Shown: piece after piece, positions 27,237-37,058 of the stretch
How positions within the stretch are numbered: position 1 is the stretch's first letter
Layout: each line of letters starts with the position of its first letter
DNA from: Ensifer adhaerens
GTDB lineage: Bacteria > Pseudomonadota > Alphaproteobacteria > Rhizobiales > Rhizobiaceae
Assembly: GCF_028993555.1 (NCBI RefSeq)
Contig: NZ_CP118611.1
Coordinates: 2,131,501-2,195,500 of the forward strand
Direction: 5' to 3'
DNA length: 64,000 bases
The notes under the pieces: generated by a model
The model's database searches: none
Told to the model about the DNA's origin: nothing
What the model saw: only the letters and a program-made list of their open reading frames with translations
Position numbers and translations under genes: made by a program

Positions 27237-29261
27237 CTATTCGGTGGCATAGAAGCCGTAGAGGACGGGCATCAGCCCGACGAGCGCCTCAAAGCGTTTG
27301 AAGGACTTTCGCTCCGGTCGGGTCCAGCCGGTTTCGGCCAGTGCCGAAAGCCGTGGGAAGACGAGGCGATCGAAGACGGCGCGGTCGGTCATCGGCTCGG
27401 ACCAGATGCAGCATTGCACGCCGAGCAGGTGCTTTTTCTGCGCGTCGGTCCAGCCCTCCACCGGATCGAAAGTGTATAGCCTTTCCGGATCCGACCAGCC
27501 GGCCCAACTGGCGCCAGGCTCCGACCAGGCCGGGCTGTTGGCCATGTCGAGATAGTAGACCTGGCCGGGGCAGACGACGATGTCGTAGCCTTCCTCGGCA
27601 AGTGCTGCCGAAGCCTCGACGGTTCGCCAGCCGAAAAGCAGCGACTTTTTCTTGTCGATGACATTGCCATGCGCGGCCTCCTGCCAGCCGCCGGTGACGC
27701 AATCGCGGCTGGCGAGGAACGCCTGCACGCGTGCCAGGAATTCGCCCTGCAGTACCGCAGCACCCGATCCGTCGATCTCATCGGCGCCGTGGGTGTTGGT
27801 GACGACGTTCAAGCGCTTGGCATGCGTTTCGGCAACTTCGCCGCCGGCGAGCGCACGAAGCCGTGCGAGCGCTTGAGGCGAGCCCGACCAGGCACCGAGC
27901 GGCACTTCGTCGGCGCCGACATGAATGGTCCGCATCGGGAACAGCTCGATCAGTTCGTCGAAGATGATCTCCAGCACGCGATAGGTCTCTTCGCGTGCCG
28001 GGTTGAGGCAATTGTCCGGGAAGCCCTGCACCGAAAAATAGCTCCCCTGCTCCTCAGGGTCGCGCAGTTCCGGGATCGCCTGCAGCATCGCAAAGGAATG
28101 GCCGGGAATGTCGATTTCGGGCATCACCTCGATGCCGAGGCTTGCGGCGAGCGCCACGATCTGACGGATCGCCGCCTTGGTGTAGTAACCGCCGGTCGGT
28201 TGCGGGCCCGAACCGAGCAGCGGCGGGATCTTGCGGCCGTGACCGCGCCAGGCGCCGATTTCGGTGAGCGCAGGATAGGCGTCGATCTCGACGCGCCAGG
28301 CCTCGTCGTCGGTCAGGTGCCAGTGGAAGCGGTTGAGCTTGTTCCACGCCATCAGCTGCAGGAAGCGCTCGACCTCGGCGGTGCCGTAGAATTGCCGGGC
28401 TACGTCGAGATGGGTGCCGCGCCAGGCAAGCGCCGGCTCGTCCTTGATCTCGCCGCCGGTCGGAAACACGAAGGTGCCCGGATGCAGCCGCGCGCCGCGC
28501 AGGATCTGCCCGAGCGTGATCAGGCCATAGAGAAGGCCGGTCTCGGTGCTGCCGGAAACGGAGACGCCGGCGGGAGAGAAGCGAACGCTATAGGCTTCCG
28601 GCCCAAGATCCGTTGCTTTCGACAGCTCAACTGGAAAGCCGCCTTCCGACGCCGGGCGGACGACACCCTCGACCGGGAACAGGCTTGCGGTGAGATCGGC
28701 AAACGCCTTTGCAGCGCGCTGGGCCGTCTCGCCTTCGGGCTTCAGATCGAGACCCGGAGGCGCCACCAGCTGGCCGGAAACGGAAACCGCCTGCGGCCAC
28801 GGCACGATCGAGACCGGCACCGGCGCCACCTTCGGTACCGGATAGACGGCGGCGCCACGCTTCAGCTCGGCGTTGTCGCCATGGGCCCGTGAGGCAAGCA
28901 CCGCCACCGGCGCCATCGTGCCGTCGGAGAGCACCAGAAAGGCAGCGTTGGCGCCATCGGTCCAGTGGCGCGGCTCATAGCTCATGCCGTGCGCCTTCAG
29001 CGTCCAGCTGGCGCCCGGCTGCACTTCGAGACTTTCCGGCGGTGCGAACTCGGCATAGTTGGAGAGGCGGACCAGCAGCTTGCCCCCCTCGATCTCGGCA
29101 GCCGGGTTGATACGAGCCGGGCCGGAAACGCCGAGGCGAAAACCCTTGAGCACTCGATCCGAGTTGTTGGTCAAGGTCAGTGCATAGACGGAACTGTCGG
29201 TTGTGCCGACGGGCACCCAGAGGGTTTCCAGCAGGAATTCAGATTTAGCGGCAAACGTCAT
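27237..29261 (-). CDS. Beta-N-acetylhexosaminidase, GH20
   Basis: 674 aa. Removes terminal beta-linked GlcNAc or GalNAc by substrate-assisted catalysis. The catalytic pair Asp451-Glu452 is in HVGADEVPLGAW. The (beta/alpha)8 barrel starts near residue 285 (WRGTHLDVARQFYG; WNKLNRFHWHLTDDEAWR), after an N-terminal GH20b-like domain and an additional beta domain. No signal peptide from the ATG at 29259-29261 (MTFAAKSEF), so it is cytoplasmic. It follows the Dpp-type ABC operon on the same strand, 82 bases from its last gene. Together they suggest import of a chitobiose-like or other hexosaminide ligand. Confidence 0.94.
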   Translation of the reverse strand: MTFAAKSEFLLETLWVPVGTTDSSVYALTLTNNSDRVLKGFRLGVSGPARINPAAEIEGGKLLVRLSNYAEFAPPESLEVQPGASWTLKAHGMSYEPRHWTDGANAAFLVLSDGTMAPVAVLASRAHGDNAELKRGAAVYPVPKVAPVPVSIVPWPQAVSVSGQLVAPPGLDLKPEGETAQRAAKAFADLTASLFPVEGVVRPASEGGFPVELSKATDLGPEAYSVRFSPAGVSVSGSTETGLLYGLITLGQILRGARLHPGTFVFPTGGEIKDEPALAWRGTHLDVARQFYGTAEVERFLQLMAWNKLNRFHWHLTDDEAWRVEIDAYPALTEIGAWRGHGRKIPPLLGSGPQPTGGYYTKAAIRQIVALAASLGIEVMPEIDIPGHSFAMLQAIPELRDPEEQGSYFSVQGFPDNCLNPAREETYRVLEIIFDELIELFPMRTIHVGADEVPLGAWSGSPQALARLRALAGGEVAETHAKRLNVVTNTHGADEIDGSGAAVLQGEFLARVQAFLASRDCVTGGWQEAAHGNVIDKKKSLLFGWRTVEASAALAEEGYDIVVCPGQVYYLDMANSPAWSEPGASWAGWSDPERLYTFDPVEGWTDAQKKHLLGVQCCIWSEPMTDRAVFDRLVFPRLSALAETGWTRPERKSFKRFEALVGLMPVLYGFYATE

Positions 29262-29343
29262 CAAACGGCTCCATGAATGTTGGTCTTTGCAGCCGGCCGA
29301 AGGCCGGCGGAGTTCTCGGGGGCTTGACCTCGGTTCACATAGC

Positions 29344-30281
29344 TCACGCAGGAGCTTGGCCAAGGGCGCGGACGAAATGGTTTTCGGCCACCTCCTCCAC
29401 CGCATACGACGCCGGCCGGCTGAGGCGCCGCACCTCTTCGGCATGGGCAAGGAAGCGGGCGCTCTGCCCCGGCACGAACGGGCGATCCGGGTCAGGAACG
29501 GCCGAAAGCAGAAGTTGGGTATAGGGATGGCGGGGTGTGCCGATGACGGCATTGGTCTCGCCCCACTCGACCATCTGGCCGGCAAACATCACCACCACCT
29601 CTTCGGCGATGTGCGCAGCGGTGGCGATATCATGGGTGATGTAGAGCATGGCGAGGTTCCGTTCGCGCTTGATGCGCGCGAGAAGCTCCAGGATATCGAG
29701 GCGGATCGAAACATCGAGCATCGACGTCGGCTCGTCGGCGACCAGCACATCCGGCGCGACAGCGAGCGCCCGGGCGATGTTGACGCGCTGGCGCTGACCG
29801 CCGGAAAGCTCGTGCGGAAATTTTCGTGCCGTCACATTCGGATCGAGGCCGACATCGGCAAGCAGACGCGCAACCGCGGCCCTCGCTTCGCCGGCGTTCT
29901 TTGCATGGCCGTGCAAAAGCAACGGCCGCGCGAGGTGATGGTAGATCGAGAACACCGGATTGAGCGACGCGAACGGGTCCTGAAAAACCATCTGGATGGC
30001 GCGGCGGCGCGCCTTCTCGGCGGCGCGGTCCCCCGCCTCGGTCACGTCGGCGCCGCGAAATTGCATCGTTCCGGCGCTCGGCCCATCAAGCCGCGCGACA
30101 ATGCGGGCGCAGGTTGTCTTGCCGCAGCCGGATTCACCGACGAGCGCGAGCGCGCGCCCGGGCTTCAGCGACAACGAAATCCCCCTGAGTGCCTCGACTG
30201 CACCGAAGCTGCGCCTGATATCCTTCAGGCGGACGATCGCGTCCTGTTGGTCAACGATTGTGCTCGACACCGGCATCACGT

Positions 30282-30285
<4 letters not shown>
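29344..30285 (-). CDS. Oligopeptide-type ABC transporter ATPase (OppF/DppF-like)
   Basis: 313 aa. Walker A GESGCGKTT, signature [15 protein letters not shown], Walker B VLVADEPTSMLD and the H-loop YITHDIA are intact. The C-terminal extension with RHPYTQLLLSAVPDPD is typical of Opp/Dpp ATPases. Second ATPase of the five-gene importer, overlapping the preceding ATPase by four bases. The N-terminal start choice among two Met codons (residues 1 and 4) is open. Confidence 0.94.
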
Positions 30286-31093
<808 letters not shown>

Positions 31094-31097
<4 letters not shown>

Positions 31098-31996
31098 CGG
31101 GCAGCCTCCAGTTCGCGGCGACGCAACCGCGTCAGACGGAGCCAGCGGCTGAGCGCCGGGCCCGAGCGAAGCTGCGGATTGGCGATCTCGTCGAAGGTGA
31201 AGTTGATGAGCGCGAGACCGAGGCCGACAAGGGCAATGCCTGCGGCCGGGACGGCAATGTCCCACCAGGCGCCGACGATGATCGCCGAGGAGTTCTGGGC
31301 GTTGTAGAGCATGGTCCCCCATGTCACCCGGAGCGGATCGCCGAAACCGAGATATTCGAGCGTCGTCTGGGCGACGATCGCATAGATGATGCTGCCGACG
31401 ACATTGATGCCGATCAGCGGCACCAGATTGGGCAGGATTTCCACGAAGATCACCCGCCAGTGCGGCTCGCCGACCATGCGTGCCGCCACGACGAATTCGC
31501 GCTGCCTGAGCGCCATGGTCTGCGATCGCGTCATGCGCGCGCCCCACGGCCAGGAGGTGAGCGCGATGATCGCCATGATCGCCCATGGCCCGACGGTGCC
31601 GGCAAAGGAGGCGAGCAAGATGAGCAAGGGAATGTTGGGAATGACGAGCACGGCGTTGGTGGCGAGATCGAGCGTTGCGTCGGTGCGGCCGCCGAAATAG
31701 CCGGCGACGAGGCCGACGATCGTGCCGAGCGTGGTGATCGCAAGGCCAGTGGCGAAGCCGACGGCAAGCGACGGCCGCGCACCCCAGACGAATTGCGAGA
31801 AGACGTCACGCCCCATCTTGGTCGTGCCGAAATAATGCTCGACCGTCGGCGGCTGATGCGAACGACCGACGCGTTCGCTTGGGTCGCCCGGCGCCAGGAT
31901 CGGCGCGAACAGCGCCATCAGGCAAAGCGTGAGAATGATGATCAGACCGGCGACGGCTTTCTTCTGCCGCCAGAACAAGGAGACACCCGCATTCAT
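31094..31996 (-). CDS. ABC transporter permease, DppC/OppC type
   Basis: 300 aa inner-membrane permease. The N-terminal helix (AVAGLIIILTLCLMALFAPIL), then the conserved HYFGTTKMGRDVFSQFVWG that marks DppC-like proteins, and an EAA loop (REFVVAARMVGEPHWRVIFVEILPNL). It overlaps the genes on both sides by four bases. Works with the DppB-like permease upstream. Confidence 0.94.
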
Positions 31997-32976
31997 GCCC
32001 TGCCCTCCCGGATGCGTGGATCGACGACGCCGTAGATGATATCGACCAAGAGATTGGCCCCGAGCGTCGCGATCGTCATCAACAGGAGCTGCCCCTGGAT
32101 GACCGGATAATCGCGGGCGACGCTGGCCGTGTAGAGTGTCAGGCCGAGGCCGGGATAGTTGAAGACGATCTCGGTGACGATCGAGCCGCCAAAGACGGCG
32201 CCCAGCATCAGCGCAAGATTGGTCAGCACCGGCAGCATCGCGTTGCGCGCCGCATAGCCGAACATCACCGCCGTTTCGGACAGGCCCTTGGCCCGGCCCA
32301 TGGTGACGTAATCCTCGCCGAGCACGGAAATCATGCTGGAGCGCATCGTCGTCTGGAATTCACCGATGAGATAGGGCGAGAGCGTCAGCACCGGCATGAT
32401 CGCGTGCAGGAAGACGCTGCCGAAGAAGGTGAAATCGAGCCCGGGATCAAGGCTCGGATCATAGGCATAACCGACCGGCAGCAGCCGGAGCGTTACGCCG
32501 AAGGTGAACAGCGTCGCAAGCGCGATGATGACAGGCGGCACGGCAATCAGCACAACCGAGAATGGCGAGACGAAGCTGTCGAAACGACCGCCGCGTCGCC
32601 AGGCGGCAACGGCGCCCAGAAGCACGCCGACGCAGAGCGAAAAGACGATGGCGGTGAAGACGAGAAACGCCGTCCATCCGGCCGAGCGGCCGAGAACCTC
32701 GACGACTGTCTGAGGATAGTACTTGACCGAAACACCGAGGTCGAAATGGGCGAGGCCGACGACATAGTCGACGAACTGCTGCCAGATCGGCTGCTCGATG
32801 GCGCCGAAGCGCGCCTTGATCGCCTCGATGGCCGCGGGCGTTGCCCGCGGTCCGAGTTGGGCGATCATGCTGTCGACGGGGCTGCCCGGCATCATCCGGG
32901 GAACCGCGAAGTTCATGACGATCGCGAAAAGGAACGCCACGCAATAGACGGCAAGCCGTCGACGGGAAAGACGCAT
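31993..32976 (-). CDS. ABC transporter permease, DppB/OppB type
   Basis: 327 aa inner-membrane permease. The N-terminus shows RRLAVYCVAFLFAIVMNFAVPRMMPGSP, with the RxMPGxP motif of DppB proteins. The EAA loop is DYVTMGRAKGLSETAVMFGYAARNAMLPVLT, followed by hydrophobic helices and a terminal DIIYGVVDPRIREG, all diagnostic. It lies 19 bases after the binding-protein gene. Six membrane helices are expected. Confidence 0.94.
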   Translation of the reverse strand: MRLSRRRLAVYCVAFLFAIVMNFAVPRMMPGSPVDSMIAQLGPRATPAAIEAIKARFGAIEQPIWQQFVDYVVGLAHFDLGVSVKYYPQTVVEVLGRSAGWTAFLVFTAIVFSLCVGVLLGAVAAWRRGGRFDSFVSPFSVVLIAVPPVIIALATLFTFGVTLRLLPVGYAYDPSLDPGLDFTFFGSVFLHAIMPVLTLSPYLIGEFQTTMRSSMISVLGEDYVTMGRAKGLSETAVMFGYAARNAMLPVLTNLALMLGAVFGGSIVTEIVFNYPGLGLTLYTASVARDYPVIQGQLLLMTIATLGANLLVDIIYGVVDPRIREGRA

Positions 32977-32995
32977 CGTTGAGTCCCGCTGTCGC

Positions 32996-34714
32996 TTATT
33001 GCACGGGCTTCAGACGCAGCAGGTGCACCAGCCGCATCCGGTTGTTGTCGTGATCCTCGGGATTCATGACCGGCTCGTCCTTGGTAACCCAGCCGGTAAA
33101 GCGCTTGGTCGAGAACTGGTACCAGGTCGGCCCGTTGAACACCGGCACGACGGGCAGGTTGTCGGCGACGATCACCTGCACCTGATCGAACAGCGTCTTG
33201 CGCTCCTCGTCCGTGGTTGCGCGGCGATAGTCGTCGAAGACCTTGTCGAGCTCGGGATTGGAGTATCGGGACGGCGCGCTGGTGATGCGGCCGGCAAACG
33301 CGGTCGAAAGCGACTGGAAATAACCGCGGAACGGTGTCGGGCCGTCAGCGCGCGAGTTCATCACCGCCTCGAACGTGCCGTCGAGGATCTGCTTCTGCCA
33401 CTGCTCGTATTCCGGCGTGGCGACGGACGCATTGACGCCGATCTTGCGCAGGCCTTCAGCTGCGATCTGCACGGCATCGATCCAGTCGGTCCAGCCGTTC
33501 GGAACGATGATCGGAAAGGCGATCGGCTTGCCGCTCGGCGTGGTGCGGAAACCGTCGCCGTCCTTCTTGTAGCCGGCATCGTCGAGCAGCTTGTTGGCCT
33601 TGTCGATGTTATAGGCCATCCACTCGTCCTGCGCGCCCTCGGCTGCCTTGTTACGCCAGCTGTCGAAGCGCGGCGGCAGGCCGCTCGCATGGGTATTGAC
33701 GACCGGATAGCCGAAGCCGGCAATATCGACCATCGAAGTGCGATCCATCGCCAGGCTGAAGGCACGGCGGAAGGTCATGTCGTTGAAGGCTTCGGCGTTG
33801 CCGGCATTCGACGATTTGAGGTTCATCTGGAACGACACGGTTTCGGCCGGCGGCTGCCAGTAGCCGTTATGCTCGGCGTCGAGACCGACATAGGTCTTGT
33901 CGATCTGCGGAAGGAACGAACCGAACCAGTCGATCGAGCCTTCCGGAAGGAGCGCCAGCATCTGGTCGTTGCCCGAGATCTGCGGCAGCTTCAGGCAATC
34001 GACCTTCAATGAGGCGGCATCCCAGTAATTGGGATTGCGGCACTGTTCGTAGACCTGCGGCGTGAAGCGGCGGATTTCGGTCATCGGACCGGAGCCGACG
34101 GGGGTCTCGTTCTTGAAGGCGAGCGGATCCTTCACATCCTTCCAGATGTGTTCGGGTACGACGGGAAAATCGGCAAGCGATTCCGGGAAATGTGTATCGA
34201 CGTCCTTGAGATTGATCTTCACTTCCGTCGGAGAAGGTGTTTCGACGGAGGCAACGGTTTCGCCAACGCCAACCGTGTCGACGGCCGGGTTCTTGAGCAT
34301 CATCTCCAGCGTGAACTTCATGTCCGCCGAGGTCAGCGGCTGGCCGTCGGACCATTTCACGCCGTCGCGCAGCGTGTAGGTGATCGACTTCAGATCGTCA
34401 GCGAATTTGTAGGCCGTCGCCAGCCGCCAGACCGGCTTGCCGCCGTCATAGTCGTTGAAGATCACCAGCGGCTCATAGACGAAATCCATGGTGCTCTGGC
34501 GTCGGCCGCCGAGGTCGAACGGGTTGAAATTCTGTACCCAGCTCGTCTGTTCCTCGATGTGCATGGTGAGAACGGATTCAGCCCGAGCCTCGGCGGCTGC
34601 GACCATCATCAGCGCTGCGGCGACCGGTCCAAGGCGCCATCGCGCCGCCGTCACCCTCCTCCTCCCGGCCTTAGGAACGGTACCCAAAAGCCGCATTTCC
34701 TCGACTGCCGTCAT
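32996..34714 (-). CDS. ABC transporter substrate-binding protein, SBP family 5
   Basis: 572 aa periplasmic protein of the oligopeptide-binding class. A signal peptide ends in MMVAAAEARA near residue 45, then ESVLTMHIEEQTSW. Family 5 marks include DLKSITYTLRDGVKWSDGQPLTSADMKF and the late ATTDEERKTLFDQVQVIVADNLPVVPVF. It is the first gene of the importer feeding the GH20 enzyme, so the ligand is more likely an oligosaccharide (for example an N-acetylglucosamine oligomer) than a peptide. Start at 34714, or six codons later. The promoter region contains a strong inverted repeat. Confidence 0.93.
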   Translation of the reverse strand: MTAVEEMRLLGTVPKAGRRRVTAARWRLGPVAAALMMVAAAEARAESVLTMHIEEQTSWVQNFNPFDLGGRRQSTMDFVYEPLVIFNDYDGGKPVWRLATAYKFADDLKSITYTLRDGVKWSDGQPLTSADMKFTLEMMLKNPAVDTVGVGETVASVETPSPTEVKINLKDVDTHFPESLADFPVVPEHIWKDVKDPLAFKNETPVGSGPMTEIRRFTPQVYEQCRNPNYWDAASLKVDCLKLPQISGNDQMLALLPEGSIDWFGSFLPQIDKTYVGLDAEHNGYWQPPAETVSFQMNLKSSNAGNAEAFNDMTFRRAFSLAMDRTSMVDIAGFGYPVVNTHASGLPPRFDSWRNKAAEGAQDEWMAYNIDKANKLLDDAGYKKDGDGFRTTPSGKPIAFPIIVPNGWTDWIDAVQIAAEGLRKIGVNASVATPEYEQWQKQILDGTFEAVMNSRADGPTPFRGYFQSLSTAFAGRITSAPSRYSNPELDKVFDDYRRATTDEERKTLFDQVQVIVADNLPVVPVFNGPTWYQFSTKRFTGWVTKDEPVMNPEDHDNNRMRLVHLLRLKPVQ

Positions 34715-34749
34715 GACGAATTCCCCCTCAGGTTTCGTTGATCGAACTA

Positions 34750-34772
34750 TTAAGTCAAGTAATTTGACTTAA
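34750..34772. promoter_or_regulatory. Perfect inverted repeat upstream of the oligosaccharide ABC operon
   Basis: TTAAGTCAA (34750-34758) and TTGACTTAA (34764-34772) around GTAAT. It lies 36 bases upstream of the binding-protein start codon, where an operator would act. The symmetry suits a dimeric regulator of GntR, ROK or LacI type, none of which is encoded next to it. Confidence 0.65.
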
Positions 34773-34844
34773 CGATAAGTCCGCAAAAGCGGCGCTGTCA
34801 ATCGGCGTCTGGCCGCCCAGTCGAAAGTCTGAAGAAAAGCTAAT

Positions 34845-34873
34845 AAGTGGTATTTCGAAGTTGAATACCACTT
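34845..34873. promoter_or_regulatory. Second perfect inverted repeat, operator or terminator
   Basis: AAGTGGTATT (34845-34854) and AATACCACTT (34864-34873), nine-base spacer. On the minus strand it is followed by ATTAGCTTTTCTTC, so it could end the bgsB-bgsA transcript, though the bgsA stop is 187 bases away. Alternatively it is a distal operator for the importer operon. Confidence 0.5.
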
Positions 34874-35060
34874 CCGAAAAAGTCGCTTTCAGCGAGGTGT
34901 CAAGGCGGCTGATATTGGTCGCAGAAGCACCCGGGCTGGGTCATCAGAGGGAGAATCACCACCCGCCAGAGCGAACTGATGGCGGACTCGGAAGGTCCCG
35001 GCTGGTGGCGATGCCTTCGCCATACTTGATGGCTTGAGCATTGGCGAAATCTGGGATCCG

Positions 35061-37058
35061 CTAGGAGACAGTGCGCGTGCGCCCGAAGGCACGCAGCAGT
35101 AGGTTCACCGAAACAGCGATCTTGTCGATGTCGGGGATGTCCTGGGAGTAACGCCCGGTATAGAGCTTGACGATCATCCGGTCGCGCTCCTTGCCGCTGA
35201 GATCGTAGTAAAGGTGAAGGTAGAAGCGCCGCTCGTCGCCGGCACGCGATATGTCCCCGCGCCGCTGCGTCACCTGCCTGAGATCTGCCTGCAGAGGCTC
35301 GAAACCGTCGAGCCTGAGGGTCACCTGCGCGGACTGGAAGCGTACTTCCGTCGGAACGGCGACCACCGCTTTGTCGAGCGAGAGGCTGACCACACGCCCC
35401 GGAGTCCCGTCGACTTTGGCGGGCTCGTCGAGCTTGAAGGCTTGGAAAAGGCGACGCGGCTTCTCGAAACAGATGAGAGACGCGATGACGAGAACGACGA
35501 TGTTGATCCCCGACCAGACGGCTCCGATCGCCGAGAACGATCCCTGGACCCGCGCTGTTTCCGGCACGAGGTTGATCAAAAGTCCGAGCGCAGTGACGGC
35601 GATGAAACCGGCAATCCAGGTAAAGGTGTAGGCGTCGAAGCTGTTTGCCTCGTTGCCGGTGCCTTTCGGGGTTACCTTGAACGGCTTGCCGAAGGGCCGC
35701 ACGAGGCTGGATAGAACCGTCGGCAGCATTCGGAACGTCGCAAAGGTCCCGACTGCGCTGGAGACGACGGGGAGATATCGCGTCGGCGTAATCCAGAGCA
35801 TCAAAAGGAAATATGCCGCCAACACCGGAAGCTGATTTGAGACATAGTCGGCAACGCCCGTGAAGTGCAGCGGCAAGGCGCCGAACCAGAGATAGGCGAT
35901 CGGCACGATCAACACGATCAGCCTTACGACGTACTGCACCAGCCAGGACATGGGCAGAAACATGATCCGCTGGAACAGCGACAAACCCGGTCCGCGCAGC
36001 GGGCCGTTGTGGAGATAGAGCGTCTGGATGCCACCCTGGCACCAGCGTTCTCGCTGGACGAAATAGCCGGTGAGGTTCTCGGCCGCCAATCCCATCGACA
36101 GACGTTCGTTCAAATACCGGGTCTTGTAGCCCTTGTTCAGCATCGACAGCGTCGTCAACAGGTCTTCGGTGATCGACTCCGTCGGAAAGCCGCCGACCGC
36201 ATCCACGGCTTCGCGACGAGCGATCGAGCACGAACCGCAGCAGAAGCTGACATCCCAGACGTCGCGGCTCGGTGCGATCTCGTCGAAGAAGAGGCGCTGT
36301 TCGTCCGGCCAGATGTTCTCCAGGCCGAGGTTCGATTGGACCGGATCGACATTGAAGAAGTGCTGCGGGGTCTGGACGATCCCGATCTCCTCGTCCGAGA
36401 AGAACGGCAAGGTGCGCTTGAGAAAATGGCGATAGGGCACAAAGTCTGCGTCGAAGATGGCAATGAAGTCGCCCGAGCTTGCGCGCAGCCCATTGTTCAT
36501 ATTCCCCGCTTTCGCGTGCGCATTGTCCATTCGCGTCACGTGAATTGCGCCCCGCTCCGCGCAGAAGGTCTTCAGCCAATCACGCCGGCCGTCGTCGAGG
36601 ACATAGACCTTGAACTTGTCCTTCGGATAGTCGAGCGCCAAGGCCCCGACGATCGTACGCTCGAGCACATCGAGCGGTTCATTGTAGGTCGGAACGAACA
36701 CATCGACCGTGGGCAGATCCTGTGGCGCGCGCGCGAAAAACGTCTTGCCCAGTCGGTCCGCTTCGGAACTGCGGTCAACGTATCGGCTCATCAGAATGAG
36801 GAAAAGAACGACCTCGGTGAAAGCAAGGAGCTCGATGACGAAGACGATCCAAACCCACCATACGTTCGCGCCATCGGTTGGATAGGGAAGGACGGTCTCG
36901 AAGAGACGCCAGACCATATAGCGCAATGCGACCGCGCCAACGACCGCACAGGTGATGGTGCGCGCCCAGCTTTGATGCCGCGACCAGTTCGATGGCCCAA
37001 GCAGGAAGAAGGCGATTACCAGCAATGTGGGCGCGAGCGCTAGAAGAGGTTGAACCAC
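35061..37058 (-). CDS. bgsA: Mixed-linkage beta-glucan synthase-like glycosyltransferase, GT2 family
   Basis: 665 aa processive membrane glycosyltransferase. Helices at about 5-21, 34-50 and 68-90 precede the GT2 domain. Catalytic motifs are DD155-156 (VYVLDDGRRD), DAD 203-205, TED 297-299 and QRERW 335-339, the D,D,D,Q(Q/R)xRW set of cellulose/curdlan-type synthases. Further helices follow, then a cytosolic C-terminal region of about 130 residues without a clear PilZ RxxxR motif. In Sinorhizobium meliloti, bgsB-bgsA makes a mixed-linkage (1-3)(1-4)-beta-glucan under cyclic di-GMP control; the arrangement is the same here. Start is GTG at 37056-37058 after AAGGGA, overlapping the bgsB-like gene by 19 bases. 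Cellulose or curdlan synthase are alternatives. Confidence 0.85.
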   Translation of the reverse strand: MVQPLLALAPTLLVIAFFLLGPSNWSRHQSWARTITCAVVGAVALRYMVWRLFETVLPYPTDGANVWWVWIVFVIELLAFTEVVLFLILMSRYVDRSSEADRLGKTFFARAPQDLPTVDVFVPTYNEPLDVLERTIVGALALDYPKDKFKVYVLDDGRRDWLKTFCAERGAIHVTRMDNAHAKAGNMNNGLRASSGDFIAIFDADFVPYRHFLKRTLPFFSDEEIGIVQTPQHFFNVDPVQSNLGLENIWPDEQRLFFDEIAPSRDVWDVSFCCGSCSIARREAVDAVGGFPTESITEDLLTTLSMLNKGYKTRYLNERLSMGLAAENLTGYFVQRERWCQGGIQTLYLHNGPLRGPGLSLFQRIMFLPMSWLVQYVVRLIVLIVPIAYLWFGALPLHFTGVADYVSNQLPVLAAYFLLMLWITPTRYLPVVSSAVGTFATFRMLPTVLSSLVRPFGKPFKVTPKGTGNEANSFDAYTFTWIAGFIAVTALGLLINLVPETARVQGSFSAIGAVWSGINIVVLVIASLICFEKPRRLFQAFKLDEPAKVDGTPGRVVSLSLDKAVVAVPTEVRFQSAQVTLRLDGFEPLQADLRQVTQRRGDISRAGDERRFYLHLYYDLSGKERDRMIVKLYTGRYSQDIPDIDKIAVSVNLLLRAFGRTRTVS

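Larger units (their letters stand above)
34715..35060. other. Intergenic region with two palindromes
   Basis: No gene is recognised in these 346 bases between the bgsA-like stop and the binding-protein start. It is AT-richer than its flanks and carries the two perfect inverted repeats listed separately. The promoter of the minus-strand importer operon should be here. Confidence 0.6.

Noticed and set aside
34900..36579. Minus-strand 559-codon frame overlapping the glucan synthase gene
   Set aside because: Out of frame with the GT2 motifs; Arg-rich translation typical of a shifted frame.
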